Below are positions 9,734-18,607 of a stretch of 64,000 nucleotides of DNA, in pieces. The stretch comes from Novosphingobium kaempferiae (GTDB taxonomy: Bacteria; Pseudomonadota; Alphaproteobacteria; Sphingomonadales; Sphingomonadaceae). The notes beneath the pieces were generated by a model, which was given only the letters and a program-made list of their open reading frames with translations, was not told the DNA's origin and did no database searches. The stretch spans positions 5,270,001-5,334,000 of the forward strand of contig NZ_CP089301.1 of assembly GCF_021227995.1 (NCBI RefSeq). The letters are read 5' to 3'. Position 1 is the stretch's first letter. Every line of letters begins with the position of its first letter. The position numbers and the translations under genes were made by a program.

Positions 9734-10764
9734 GCCTTCACTCCCGCACCGCGCACCGCCTCGGCCTCCGGGTCGAGCGGCCAGCGCGGGCGCGCCGCCA
9801 CGTCGAGGGGGTCGGACTGCCCGCGCGCCAGCCGTTCCACCCCGGCCCAGGCGATCATCGCCGCATTGTCGGTACACAGCTTGAGAGGCGGAGCGATGAA
9901 CGGCAGGTCGTTCCCCGCCGCCAGTGCTTCCAGCGCGCCCCGGATCGCCTTGTTGGCCGCAACGCCGCCCGCGACGACCAGCGCCTCGACCTTACCGACT
10001 TTCGCCAAGGCCCGACGCGTGCGGTCGATCAGGCAGTCGATGGCGGCCTGCTGGAACGAGGCGGCGATGTCGGCATCGGCATATTCGCCCGACTGCTTGG
10101 CGCGCATGACCGCGCTCTTGAGGCCCGCGAAGGAGAAGTGCGGTTCGTCCGATCCCTTGAGCGGGCGCGGCAGCGGCACCTTCTTCGCATCGCCCTCCAG
10201 CGCCAGCCGTTCGAGCGCAGGCCCGCCCGGATAGCCGAGGCCGAGCACCTTGGCGGACTTGTCGAACGCCTCACCCAGTGCATCGTCGATGGTGGTGGCG
10301 AGGCGGCGGAATTCGCCCACGCCCTCCACCAGCAGGATCTGGCAGTGGCCGCCCGAAACCAGCAGCAGCAGGTAGGGATAGGCGAGGCTCGCGTCGGCAA
10401 GGCGCGGCGACAGGGCATGCCCTTCGAGGTGGTTGACCGCGATCAGCGGCTTGTCGGTCGCCATGGCCAGCGCCTTGGCGGTGACGAGGCCGACCATGAC
10501 GCCGCCGATCAGGCCCGGCCCGGCGGTGGCGGCGATGGCGTCCACCTGATCCAGCGTCATCCCGGCATCGGCCAGCGTCGCCTCGATCAGCGGGGCCAGC
10601 CGCTCGGCATGGGCGCGTGCGGCGATCTCGGGCACGACGCCGCCGAAGGGGCGGTGCTCCTCGTCCTGCGAGGCGATGCGCTGGGCGAGGATCACCCTGC
10701 CGTCGCTGACCAGCGCCGCCGCCGTCTCGTCGCACGAGGATTCAATGCCGAGGACTATGCTCAT
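9730..10764 (-). CDS. tsaD: tRNA N6-adenosine threonylcarbamoyltransferase TsaD
   Basis: A 344-residue ASKHA-fold enzyme that transfers threonylcarbamoyl to A37 of ANN-decoding tRNAs, with TsaB and TsaE. Diagnostic motifs are [14 protein letters not shown], the metal-binding HAERL and HLEGHALSP histidines, [11 protein letters not shown] and [10 protein letters not shown]. The ATG at 10764 gives the conserved N-terminus [14 protein letters not shown]. It diverges from hemC, 44 bases away, the usual order in many alphaproteobacteria, and heads the chain tsaD-gpsA-flippase-OmpA. Confidence 0.97.
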   Translation of the reverse strand: MSIVLGIESSCDETAAALVSDGRVILAQRIASQDEEHRPFGGVVPEIAARAHAERLAPLIEATLADAGMTLDQVDAIAATAGPGLIGGVMVGLVTAKALAMATDKPLIAVNHLEGHALSPRLADASLAYPYLLLLVSGGHCQILLVEGVGEFRRLATTIDDALGEAFDKSAKVLGLGYPGGPALERLALEGDAKKVPLPRPLKGSDEPHFSFAGLKSAVMRAKQSGEYADADIAASFQQAAIDCLIDRTRRALAKVGKVEALVVAGGVAANKAIRGALEALAAGNDLPFIAPPLKLCTDNAAMIAWAGVERLARGQSDPLDVAARPRWPLDPEAEAVRGAGVKA

Positions 10765-10808
10765 CCGGCCTTCCCCTGAACGACATTGCCCGGTAGCACA
10801 AGCCGCCG

Positions 10809-11759
10809 ATGACCCACGATAAACAACCCGATACCTTCCGCGCAGAGCGTTACAAATTGGGCACACGCCGCTCGCCGCTGGCGATGGCGCAGGCCCACGA
10901 AACGCGCGACAGGCTGGCAGAGGCGCACGGAATCGATCCGGCGCATATAGAGATCGTTCCCGTCACCGCCAGCGGCGATCGCATCCAGGACCGGGCGCTG
11001 GCCGAGATCGGCGGCAAGGCCCTGTGGACCAAGGAACTCGACGCCTGGCTCGTCTCGGGCGAGATCGACTTCGCGGTCCACTCCGCCAAGGACGTCGAGA
11101 CGATCCGGCCCGATGCCTTCGCGATCGGCGCGATCCTCCCGCGTGAAGACGTGCGCGACGTGCTGGTGGGGGCGGACAGCATCGCCGCGCTGCCGCAGGG
11201 CGCCGTGGTCGGCACCAGCGCCCCGCGCCGGGCCGCGCAGCTGCTCCATGCCCGGCCCGACTGCAAGGTCATCACCTTCCGTGGCAACGTCGCCACTCGC
11301 CTCGCCAAGCTGGCGGCGGGCGAGGCGGACGCCACGTTCCTCGCCGCAGCGGGCCTCAAGCGCCTTGGCGAGACGGGCACGGGCCGTCCGCTAGCCGCCG
11401 AGGCCTGGCTGCCCGCCCCGGCGCAGGCCGCGATCATGGTCGAATGCCGCGCCGACGACGCCCGCACCCGCGCCTTCCTGTCCGCCATCGACCACGCGCC
11501 CAGCCGCGCCGAAGTGCTGGCCGAACGCGCCTTACTGGCGGGGCTCGGCGGCAACTGCCACAGCCCCATCGCGGTCCTGACGCGGACGGAGGGCGACACG
11601 CTCTCGATGCGCGCGGCGCTCTACAGCCCCGACGGGGCGGAGCATGTCACCGGCGAGGCGCGCTTCGCCGCGGGGGATGCGGAGGGGCCGCAGCGCCTTG
11701 CCGCCGACCTGCTCGCCCGCGCGGTGCCGGCCATCGCGGTGCATTTTGCCGGGGCATGA
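10809..11759 (+). CDS. hemC: Hydroxymethylbilane synthase (porphobilinogen deaminase)
   Basis: A 316-residue enzyme that polymerises four porphobilinogens into hydroxymethylbilane for haem and cobalamin. Seen are [13 protein letters not shown], the catalytic aspartate in [29 protein letters not shown] and the dipyrromethane-cofactor cysteine C250 in [10 protein letters not shown]. The cofactor loop reads GGNCHSP where many bacteria have GGCQVP. hemD and a mitofilin-like gene follow on the same strand, but a complete family-C repeat separates hemC from hemD. Confidence 0.96.
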   Translation: MTHDKQPDTFRAERYKLGTRRSPLAMAQAHETRDRLAEAHGIDPAHIEIVPVTASGDRIQDRALAEIGGKALWTKELDAWLVSGEIDFAVHSAKDVETIRPDAFAIGAILPREDVRDVLVGADSIAALPQGAVVGTSAPRRAAQLLHARPDCKVITFRGNVATRLAKLAAGEADATFLAAAGLKRLGETGTGRPLAAEAWLPAPAQAAIMVECRADDARTRAFLSAIDHAPSRAEVLAERALLAGLGGNCHSPIAVLTRTEGDTLSMRAALYSPDGAEHVTGEARFAAGDAEGPQRLAADLLARAVPAIAVHFAGA

Positions 11760-11765
11760 CACCTC

Positions 11766-11880
11766 CGTCGTCCCGGGCTCGACCCGGGACCGCGGGCGGT
11801 CTTTAGGCGCCACCTTGCAGCGCGCGCAGCAAGGTGAGCCGTTCCCGGCCAGCGGTCCCGGGTCGAGCCCGGGACGACGG
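11766..11880. repeat. Palindromic repeat family C, paired copy inside hemC-hemD gap
   Basis: The left arm (GTCGTCCCGGGCTCGACCCG and on, 11767-11793) is inverted at 11852-11880. The inner part holds another hairpin, CACCTTGC / GCAAGGTG, also seen in the core of family D. The element accounts for nearly all of the 126 bases between hemC and hemD. Confidence 0.85.
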
Positions 11881-11885
11881 GTTTC

Positions 11886-12575
11886 GTGATCCTCATCCTG
11901 CGCCCCGAACCGGGCGCCTCCGCAACACTGGCCGCCGCCCGCGAACTGGGGCTCGATACGCGGACCTTCCCGCTTTTCGAGGTCCACCCCCTCCCGTGGG
12001 AGCCCGTCCCGCGCGAGGACGTGGACGCCCTGCTGCTCGGCAGTGCCAACGCCCTGCGCCACGGCGGCCCCGCCCTCGCCGCCTATCGCGGCCTCCCCGC
12101 CTACTGCGTCGGCGCGACCACGGCGCGGGCCGCTGCCGAGGCCGGGCTCGAAGTCGCGGCAACCGGAGAAGGCGGCCTCGCCAGCCTGCTCGGCGTGCTG
12201 CACCCCGCGCGCACCCGCCTGCTGCGCCTTGCCGGGCGCGAGCGGGTGGAGCTGCCCGTGCCGCCCGGCATCGCCGTGACCACGCGCGAGGTCTATGCCA
12301 GCGATCCCCTCCCCCTGCCTCCCGGTCTGGCCGAGGCGCTGACCCGCCCCGCCGTGGTGTTGCTGCACTCGGGCGAGGCCGCAGCACGGCTGGCCCAACT
12401 CTGCGACGAAGCCGCGATCGACCGCGCCCGCATCGGCCTCGCCCTGATCGGCCCGCGCGTCGCCGCCCGCACCGGAGAGGGCTGGGCCGAGGTGCGCAGC
12501 GCCGCGAAACCGGACGACGCCGCATTGCTGGCCTTGGCGCAACAGATGTGCCAAGAAGCCGGCTCCGGACAGTAA
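11886..12575 (+). CDS. hemD: Uroporphyrinogen-III synthase
   Basis: A 229-residue protein with the fold and weak motifs of HemD, which inverts ring D of hydroxymethylbilane while closing the macrocycle. Segments typical of the family are LILRPEPGASATLAAARELG at the start and GLALIGPRVAARTGEGW near 190, with LLLGSANALRH near 54. HemD is poorly conserved, so position directly after hemC carries weight. The start is GTG at 11886, just after the repeat. A mitofilin-like gene follows 20 bases downstream. Confidence 0.9.
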   Translation: MILILRPEPGASATLAAARELGLDTRTFPLFEVHPLPWEPVPREDVDALLLGSANALRHGGPALAAYRGLPAYCVGATTARAAAEAGLEVAATGEGGLASLLGVLHPARTRLLRLAGRERVELPVPPGIAVTTREVYASDPLPLPPGLAEALTRPAVVLLHSGEAAARLAQLCDEAAIDRARIGLALIGPRVAARTGEGWAEVRSAAKPDDAALLALAQQMCQEAGSGQ

Positions 12576-12595
12576 CCGCTACGCGCAAGGACTTG

Positions 12596-13513
12596 ATGCA
12601 GGACATCCCGCCGCCGGCTCCCCCCGCCGCCCCCGAGACCATCTATCGCGGGCGTTCGGCGGGCATGACCCTGTTCGTCGCTTTCATCGCCTTCGTCATC
12701 GGCGTCGGGCTCGTCGCGTGGATGGCGGAGCGCGGCTACCTCCATACGCTGATCGAGAGCGGCGGCGCAGCGCCGCAGGCCGCCGCGCCCATGCCCCGCG
12801 CGGCTCCAGCAGCGCCCGCGCAACTGGGACAGCTCGCCACGGTCGAGGGGCGGCTGGCGATGATCGAGGACCGCATCTCGCGCATCGACTTCCAGACCGA
12901 CGCCGCCGCCGGGAACGCGGGCCGGGCCGAGGGGCTGCTGATCGCCTTCGCTGCGCGCCGCATGGTCGATCGCGGCGAGCCGCTGGGCTATGTCGCCGAC
13001 CAGTTGCGCCTGCGCTTCATGAATGCCCAGCCGCGCGCGGTGCAGACGGTGGTGGACTTCGCCGCCAACCCCGTCACCATCGACGCGCTGAGCGCCCGGC
13101 TGGAGGCGCTCTCTCCCGAGCTGACTGTCACCAACACCAACCGCAGCCTGTGGGACCGCACCCGGCAGGAGTTCACCGCGCTCTTCGTGGTCCGCCGCGA
13201 TTCGGCGGCGCTGGCGAACCCCATCGCCCGCATCGAGCGCGCCCGCCTGATGCTGACCGCCAAGCGCATCGATTCGGCCATCGGCGAAGTCGAGCGCCTG
13301 CCCGGCGCCGATGCCGCCGAAACCTGGATCGCCGACGCGCGCCGGTATGAGGCGGTGCAGAAGGCGCTCGACCTGCTGGAAACCACGGCGATGCTGGAGC
13401 CCAACCGCCTGCAGGACGCCACCGGCCGCACCGTCGACCAGCCGAGCCCGCTGGCTCCGGCAGCGCCGACCGGCGAGCCCGAGCCGCAGCCGGACGCGAC
13501 CGAAGGGGCCTGA
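12596..13513 (+). CDS. Mitofilin-like membrane protein (COG4223 type)
   Basis: A 305-residue protein with a proline-rich cytosolic N-terminus, a single membrane helix (about residues 23-42, MTLFVAFIAFVIGVGLVAWM) and a periplasmic part that begins with an Ala/Pro linker and a short coiled coil (GQLATVEGRLAMIEDRISRI). Proteins of this kind follow hemC-hemD in many alphaproteobacteria and share ancestry with mitochondrial Mic60. Function is probably in envelope or intracytoplasmic membrane organisation. The HemY gene that often follows is absent. The C-terminal tail is Pro/Glu-rich. A TTG three bases upstream is an alternative start. Confidence 0.75.
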   Translation: MQDIPPPAPPAAPETIYRGRSAGMTLFVAFIAFVIGVGLVAWMAERGYLHTLIESGGAAPQAAAPMPRAAPAAPAQLGQLATVEGRLAMIEDRISRIDFQTDAAAGNAGRAEGLLIAFAARRMVDRGEPLGYVADQLRLRFMNAQPRAVQTVVDFAANPVTIDALSARLEALSPELTVTNTNRSLWDRTRQEFTALFVVRRDSAALANPIARIERARLMLTAKRIDSAIGEVERLPGADAAETWIADARRYEAVQKALDLLETTAMLEPNRLQDATGRTVDQPSPLAPAAPTGEPEPQPDATEGA

Positions 13514-13514
13514 C

Positions 13515-13730
13515 GTCGTCCCGGACTTGATCCGGGACCGCTGGCTGTCTTTAGGCGCGCCCTGCCGACGGGGCTTCGACAAGCTCAGCCTGAGCGGGCT
13601 TTATAGGTATTCGTCATTGCGAGCGCAGCGAAGCAATCCAGCGCGGTTAACGCGGCCATGGATTGCTTCGCTGCGCTCGCAATGACGAAAGTGAGGGTGT
13701 TTCCGCTCAGGCCGAGCTTGTCGAAGCCCC
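13515..13730. repeat. Nested repeat cluster (families C, B, A, B-inverted)
   Basis: In order: a family-C arm (13515-13542), a family-B unit GGCTTCGACAAGCTCAGCCT (13572-13600), a full family-A palindrome (13611-13688), and an inverted B unit (13703-13730). The two B units therefore enclose A. The cluster fills the gap between the convergent mitofilin-like and SPOR genes. Confidence 0.88.
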
Positions 13731-13757
13731 CGGGACCATAAGCCCCGGCCCGCCCCC

Positions 13758-14546
13758 TCAGTTCTTGACCTGACAGCTCATCCCGGCCGCCTTCATCCCC
13801 GAGCACAGCGCTCGGGCCGCCGCGGCGTCGCCCGGCACGGCCTGGAGGCGGTAGACGATGCCGATGTCGGCCTTGCCCTGCACGATGCGGTGGCTGACGC
13901 CCGCCAGCGGTTCGTGCTGCGTCTTGAGCGTGTTCCAGCCCGCCTCGGCCTGCTCGCGCGAGGCGTAGGCGCCGACCTGCACGCCGACGCCGCTGACCGC
14001 CGGGGTCGTCGGCGTGGCCTTGGCCTCCGGCTTGTCGGACGGTTGCGCGGCGGTGGTGACGAAGCCGGGCGACGGCGTGTCGTCGCTCTTGTCGATCTGG
14101 ACCGGGCGGGACTGGCCCTCGGCCACGGCGAAGCTGGTGTCGCCGGTGCCCGCGACGAATTCGCCGCCGGGGTTGTCGGGACGCACCTTGTAAGGCGTCT
14201 TGGGCGCGGCGATCACGCCGCCGTCGGCGACGAGCGGGGCATCGGGGCGGCTCTTGATCGCCCAGACCACGCCGCCGCCGATCACCAGCAGCGCGACGAG
14301 GCCGAGCGCGCCGAGCAGTACGCCCTGCCCGATGCCGGAGCGTTCCTCCTCGAATCCCTCGTCATCGCCTTCCAGCCAGGGGAGGCGCACGTCCTCCTCC
14401 AGCGCAAGCTGACGCGGCTGCTCGGGAGCATCTCCGAACGGGGGCATGTCCTCCTCGAAGTAGGGATTGCCCTGCGTCCCGCTGCCGAAGACGGGGTTCT
14501 TCCGCGTCTCCGGTCTGGGGATATAGCCGTCGTCAGACCCTGCCAT
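13758..14546 (-). CDS. SPOR-domain membrane protein
   Basis: A 262-residue protein with a cytosolic acidic N-terminus, one membrane helix (about 78-97, LLGALGLVALLVIGGGVVWA), a long linker and a C-terminal SPOR domain (about 185-262, GVGVQVGAYASREQAEAGWN). SPOR domains bind denuded septal peptidoglycan, so a cell-division role is likely. The gene starts three bases after argS ends. In many alphaproteobacteria argS-SPOR continues into nagZ-scpA-scpB-tat; here that next part lies at 51.7-55.8 kb. Confidence 0.87.
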   Translation of the reverse strand: MAGSDDGYIPRPETRKNPVFGSGTQGNPYFEEDMPPFGDAPEQPRQLALEEDVRLPWLEGDDEGFEEERSGIGQGVLLGALGLVALLVIGGGVVWAIKSRPDAPLVADGGVIAAPKTPYKVRPDNPGGEFVAGTGDTSFAVAEGQSRPVQIDKSDDTPSPGFVTTAAQPSDKPEAKATPTTPAVSGVGVQVGAYASREQAEAGWNTLKTQHEPLAGVSHRIVQGKADIGIVYRLQAVPGDAAAARALCSGMKAAGMSCQVKN

Positions 14547-14549
14547 GCG

Positions 14550-16298
14550 TCACATTTCCTCCACCGCCTCGACCCCGAGAAGGGCCAGGCCGTTGCGGAC
14601 AAGTTGCCCGATCTGCGCCGCCAGGAAAAGGCGCGCACCCGTCAGCTTGGCATCCTGCGCGTTAACAAACCGCTTTTCCACCCTGTCGTTGCCGAGGTTC
14701 CAGTATCCGTGGAACGCGGCGGCCACGTCGCCGAGGAAGAAGGCGATGCGGTGCGGTTCGCGCGCCGCGGCGGCAGCCTCGACGATGCGGGGGAACTGCG
14801 CGGCCAGCTTGACCAGCTCCAGCTCCTCCTCGCCCAGCAGTTCGACATGATCCGCAGACGGCGTGAAGCCGCCCTCGGCCAGGCCCTTGCGCAGCGTCGA
14901 GTGGACGCGGGCATTGGCGTACTGCACGTAGAACACCGGGTTGTCCTTCGACGCTTCCACCACCTTGGCGAAGTCGAAGTCCATCTGCGCTTCGGGCTTG
15001 CGGGTCAGCATGGTGAAGCGCACCACGTCCTTGCCCACTTCGGTGACGACTTCGGCCAGCGTCACGAAGTTGCCCGAACGCTTGGACATCTTCACCGGCT
15101 CGCCGTCGCGCAGCAGCTGGACCATCTGGACCAGCTTGATCTCGAACGGCGTCGGCGCTCCGTCAGCGCCGGTCATGGCGGCGACGGCGGCCTTGATGCG
15201 CTTGACGGTGCCCGCGTGGTCGGCGCCCCAGATGTCGACGAGGGCGTCCGCGCCCTGCGCCTTCTGGAAGTGATAGGCGAGGTCGGCGCCGAAGTAGGTC
15301 CAGCTGCCGTCCGACTTCTTGATCGGGCGGTCCTGATCGTCGCCGAACGCGGTCGACTTGAACAGCGGCAGTTCCACCGGCTCCCAGTCCTCGGGCGTCT
15401 TGCCCTTGGGCGCTTCGAGCACGCCGTCGTAGACGAGGCCCTTGGCCCGCAGCCACGCCTCGGCCTCGTCGGGCTTGCCGCTGGCCTGCAGTTCCGCCTC
15501 GGACGAGAACAGGTCGTGGTGGATGCCGAGGAGCGCGAGGTCTTCCTTGATCATCACCAGCATCGCGGCGACCGCCTTTTCGCGGAACAGCGTCAGCCAT
15601 TCCGATTGAGGCGCCTTGGCGTACCTGTCACCGAACTCGGCGGCGAGCTGCTGGCCCACCGGCACGAGGTAGTCGCCCGGATAGAGCCCCTCGGGGATCG
15701 CGCCGACATCCTCGCCCAGCGCCTCGCGGTAGCGGACGTGGGCCGAGCGGGCGAGCACCTGCACCTGCGCGCCCGCGTCGTTGACGTAGTATTCCTTGAC
15801 GACCTTGTGGCCCGCGAACTCCAGCAGCGTCGCCAGCGCATCGCCGACGACCGCGCCGCGGCAGTGGCCCATGTGCATCGGGCCGGTCGGGTTGGCGGAG
15901 ACGTACTCGACGTTGACGGTCGCGCCGCCGCCCATGGTCGAGCGGCCGTAATCCGCGCCCAGCGTGGCGATGGCGCGCAGTTCGGCCAGCCATGCGGCAG
16001 GCGAGAGGCGCAGGTTGATGAAGCCGGGACCGGCGATTTCCGCCGAAGTCACCGAATCGAGCTTCGACAGTTCGGCCACCAGCGCCTCGGCCAGATCGCG
16101 GGGCTTCAGGCCAGCGGGCTTGGAGAGGACCATCGCGGCGTTGGTCGACAGGTCGCCGTGCGAGGCATCGCGCGGCGGCTCGACCGTGATCGCGCCTCGC
16201 TTGAGGCCGCCCGGCAGCGTGCCCGCTGCTTCCAGCGCATCCAGCGCGGCGGAAAGGTGGCCTGCAAAGGCGGCGTAAAGGGTTTCGGTCTTGCTCAT
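14550..16298 (-). CDS. argS: Arginyl-tRNA synthetase
   Basis: A 582-residue class I synthetase charging tRNA-Arg. The HIGH signature appears as HMGHCRGAVVGDAL after NVEYVSANPTGPM; the KMSKS equivalent is VKMSKRSGNFVTL. The C-terminal DALR anticodon-binding domain ends VRNGLALLGVEAVEEM. The ATG at 16298 overlaps the stop of the upstream HTH gene as ATGA, which suggests the HTH gene is translated in the same mRNA. The SPOR gene follows closely. Confidence 0.97.
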   Translation of the reverse strand: MSKTETLYAAFAGHLSAALDALEAAGTLPGGLKRGAITVEPPRDASHGDLSTNAAMVLSKPAGLKPRDLAEALVAELSKLDSVTSAEIAGPGFINLRLSPAAWLAELRAIATLGADYGRSTMGGGATVNVEYVSANPTGPMHMGHCRGAVVGDALATLLEFAGHKVVKEYYVNDAGAQVQVLARSAHVRYREALGEDVGAIPEGLYPGDYLVPVGQQLAAEFGDRYAKAPQSEWLTLFREKAVAAMLVMIKEDLALLGIHHDLFSSEAELQASGKPDEAEAWLRAKGLVYDGVLEAPKGKTPEDWEPVELPLFKSTAFGDDQDRPIKKSDGSWTYFGADLAYHFQKAQGADALVDIWGADHAGTVKRIKAAVAAMTGADGAPTPFEIKLVQMVQLLRDGEPVKMSKRSGNFVTLAEVVTEVGKDVVRFTMLTRKPEAQMDFDFAKVVEASKDNPVFYVQYANARVHSTLRKGLAEGGFTPSADHVELLGEEELELVKLAAQFPRIVEAAAAAREPHRIAFFLGDVAAAFHGYWNLGNDRVEKRFVNAQDAKLTGARLFLAAQIGQLVRNGLALLGVEAVEEM

Positions 16299-16792
16299 GA
16301 CGCGCGCGGATAGCGGATGTGCGCGCAAAGGGGAACAGGGCGTCGCATGGCGCGCAATGCTGCCCATGGAGCGCGCCAGAACGAGACGGGGTTTACACGG
16401 TTTACACGGTCCAGAGGGGAAACACGGGGTTTCGGGGCCGGATGTGTCGCCTTGGGTGCCGCCTTGCGGGCGGACCTGTCGCCTTGTGGCGGGGATGTGT
16501 CGCCTTGCGTGGGGCCCGTGTCGGCTTGTGTGTCGCCTTGCGTGTCGCCTTGTACGGCAAGGGTGTCGCCTTGCGCGGCGAACTCCAGCGCCTCCTGCCA
16601 GACCCCGGCGAAGACGGGGCCAAGGCGGGCGCGCAGGCGATAGGCGGACTGGCGCCCCATCCCCACCATGCGCGCCGCCGCCGCGACGGTATGCCCGCGC
16701 GCCAGTTCGTTGAGGAAGGCGACCATCTTGTCGCGCGTCCAGCGGTATTCGGCGTTGGGGCGGCGGGTGCGGGGCGTGCGGAGTGTCGTCAT
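16295..16792 (-). CDS. Small HTH protein with repeat-encoded QGDT tail
   Basis: A 165-residue protein. Residues 20-70 form a helix-turn-helix (FLNELARGHTVAAAARMVGM then GRQSAYRLRARLG), followed by VFAGVWQEALEFA; short HTH proteins of this kind are frequent and uncharacterised in sphingomonads. From residue 74 the sequence becomes QGDT repeats (QGDTLAV, QGDT, QGDT, QADTGPT, QGDTSPP, QGDRSAR), then a basic Lys/Ala/Pro tail. The repeat is a DNA repeat that changes frame near its end. ATG 16792 was chosen; the frame upstream runs into a palindromic repeat. The stop overlaps the argS start as ATGA. Function unknown. Confidence 0.7.
   Translation of the reverse strand: MTTLRTPRTRRPNAEYRWTRDKMVAFLNELARGHTVAAAARMVGMGRQSAYRLRARLGPVFAGVWQEALEFAAQGDTLAVQGDTQGDTQADTGPTQGDTSPPQGDRSARKAAPKATHPAPKPRVSPLDRVNRVNPVSFWRAPWAALRAMRRPVPLCAHIRYPRAS
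16444..16573 (-). repeat. Eight imperfect copies of an 11-bp unit within the HTH gene
   Basis: Copies of GTGTCGCCTTG (+ strand) start at 16444, 16456, 16476, 16497, 16518, 16530, 16542 and 16563. Spacings are 12 or 21 bases except one of 20, so six copies are read as QGDT-like and the last two are read in a shifted phase as K-A-A/T. Confidence 0.9.
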
Positions 16793-16884
16793 GCGCGGGA
16801 CGCTAACCCGCAGGCGGGGTTGTAGGAAAACGGTTCTTGGGGGGCGTGCCTGCGCTCTTGCCCCTCCGTTCGCCCCCCTACCCT

Positions 16885-16970
16885 TCGTCATTGCGAGGAG
16901 GCGCAGCCGACGAAGCAATCCAGCGACGCGCAAGCCGGTGTGGATTGCTTCGCTACGCTCGCAATGACGA
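16885..16970. repeat. Palindromic repeat family A, copy 2
   Basis: The left arm is a variant with extra bases (CGTCATTGCGAGGAGGCGCA...), the right arm GGATTGCTTCGCTACGCTCG leads to CAATGACGA. It lies between the HTH gene start and the end of the GT39-like gene. Confidence 0.85.
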
Positions 16971-16981
16971 AGGTAGGAATA

Positions 16982-18529
16982 CTAACGCCGCGGCGGCGTC
17001 ACCGCGATCCAGCCGCTGCCGATGCGGCGGAAGGTCAGGGGCAGGTCGGGGAAGCCCTCGGCGCGGAGGCGGGCGGCGACGTGGTCGCGGTCGAACACCA
17101 GCTTGTTGTCGTGCTCGCCCCAGAAGATCGTCGGGCAGTTCCGCGACAAAGAATGCGAACCTGCCGGAGCCAGCCGGAAGCCCAGCCTGTCCGCCACGGC
17201 GCGATAGGCGTAAGGCACCACCCGCGCGTTGTCCTGCGGCTGGAGGGCGAGCACGTCGTCGTTCCACCAGTCGCCGCCGTGGATCACGGTGCCCGGGCAC
17301 AGCGCCGCCTCCGCCGCTACCGCGCGCCCGCTGGCAAACCAGCTGCGATGCATGACGGCGGAGGTGGTGCTCTGGATCAGGCCGGGAATGCTCGCCGCCG
17401 CCGTCACCGCCAGCGTGAGCGCGCCGATGCGCGGCCCGAGAGCGCGCAACATCCGGGCAAACGCCAGCGCCAGACCGACCATCTCCATGGCGACGAGCGC
17501 CATCAGGTACTTCTCGATGACGAGAGGCCGCAGCAGGTGCAGCGCCACGAGGCCGACGATGGCCAGCACCCCGCCGCCCACCAGCAGCGCCAAAGCGCCC
17601 GCCTCTGCGCTGGGTTGGCGCCGCAGCGCCACGTCGCGGGCCATCAGCGCCGCGCCCGCCAGCGCTCCGGCGAGCAGCAGCGGGTTGGCCTCCGCCGTGC
17701 GCAGGACCGCATAGTGCATCGCCCAGTAGGCAGGCGCGAAGCCCTCGCCGATCCAGAACACGGTGGTGTTGCCCAGCCAATAGGGGAGCTGCACGGCGGC
17801 GACGGTGCAGAGCACCAGCCCGCCGACCAGCGGCGGCAAGGCGATGATGCGCGCCTCCGTCAAGTCCCGGCGCAGCAGCGCGGCGGCGAGGAACGGGGCG
17901 ACCAGCGCGGCGGCGGTCAGCGAGGTCACGATATGCGTGTTGAACGCCAGCAGCGCCGCGATCCAGTAGACCGCGCGGCGTCCTCTACTCCCACCGCTGC
18001 CGGTCATGCGGATCGCGCAGAGGCTCAGCGCCAGCACCGCCCCGGCGCAGAGCGAGAGGAAGTAGGACCGCAGCTCCGTCCCCGCCAGCATCGTCCAGTG
18101 GTTCGCCGCCACCGCCATGACCAGCGCGGTGCCGGTGGTCGCAAGGCGCGGCACGTCGCGGACAACGACGATCCCGCCCGCCACCGCCAGCGCCCCGATG
18201 CCGAGGTTGAGCAGGCGATGGTACTCGATCTCCCCCAGCCACGCGCTCGCCCGCGCGAGGGCGTAATAGAGCGGCGGGTGATTGTCGGGCAGCCAGCTTC
18301 CGGTCAGCGCCGTGCCCCATGGCAGTTCCGGGCGGGAGACGAACTGGGTGTAGAACTCATCGTACCACGGCCCGCGCTGGAAGCAGCCCCACGCCATGAC
18401 CGCCGCGACCAGCGCCAGCATCGCCACGGTCAGGACGCGGGCGAACGGCAGGCGAAAGGCGGCTGGAAACGGCAGGACGGCACTCCGCGACGGGATCGGA
18501 CAGGGTCTCGCTCTAGCCCGGGAAGGCAA
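16982..18529 (-). CDS. Glycosyltransferase family 39-like membrane protein
   Basis: A polytopic protein of up to 515 residues with roughly 11-13 hydrophobic segments. After the first helix comes WYDEFYTQFVSRPELPW with the acidic pair expected at the active site of GT-C enzymes, then SWLPDNHPPLYYALARA, the usual motif of GT39/ArnT-like transferases that use polyprenyl-phosphate sugars. The C-terminal 130 residues form a periplasmic domain. The start is uncertain: TTG 18529 keeps an Arg-rich leader, GTG 18427 or ATG 18421 begins just at the first helix. It diverges from miaB. Sugar and acceptor are unknown. Confidence 0.72.
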   Translation of the reverse strand: MPSRARARPCPIPSRSAVLPFPAAFRLPFARVLTVAMLALVAAVMAWGCFQRGPWYDEFYTQFVSRPELPWGTALTGSWLPDNHPPLYYALARASAWLGEIEYHRLLNLGIGALAVAGGIVVVRDVPRLATTGTALVMAVAANHWTMLAGTELRSYFLSLCAGAVLALSLCAIRMTGSGGSRGRRAVYWIAALLAFNTHIVTSLTAAALVAPFLAAALLRRDLTEARIIALPPLVGGLVLCTVAAVQLPYWLGNTTVFWIGEGFAPAYWAMHYAVLRTAEANPLLLAGALAGAALMARDVALRRQPSAEAGALALLVGGGVLAIVGLVALHLLRPLVIEKYLMALVAMEMVGLALAFARMLRALGPRIGALTLAVTAAASIPGLIQSTTSAVMHRSWFASGRAVAAEAALCPGTVIHGGDWWNDDVLALQPQDNARVVPYAYRAVADRLGFRLAPAGSHSLSRNCPTIFWGEHDNKLVFDRDHVAARLRAEGFPDLPLTFRRIGSGWIAVTPPRR

Positions 18530-18607
18530 ACCAAGGGTTAACCGTGCGCGCAACCGGGCACTACCCGCCCCCTGTCCAAAGCAGCGCTTTTCGGCTAACG
18601 GCGCGCG

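Noticed and set aside
13890..16313. An 807-codon + strand frame opposite the SPOR and argS genes
   Set aside because: Same reason: no domain, biased composition, and argS is certain on the other strand.
16444..16573. Regular short repeats as a possible CRISPR array
   Set aside because: Units are 11 bp with 1-10 bp between them, lie inside a gene and encode QGDT; no Cas genes are present.
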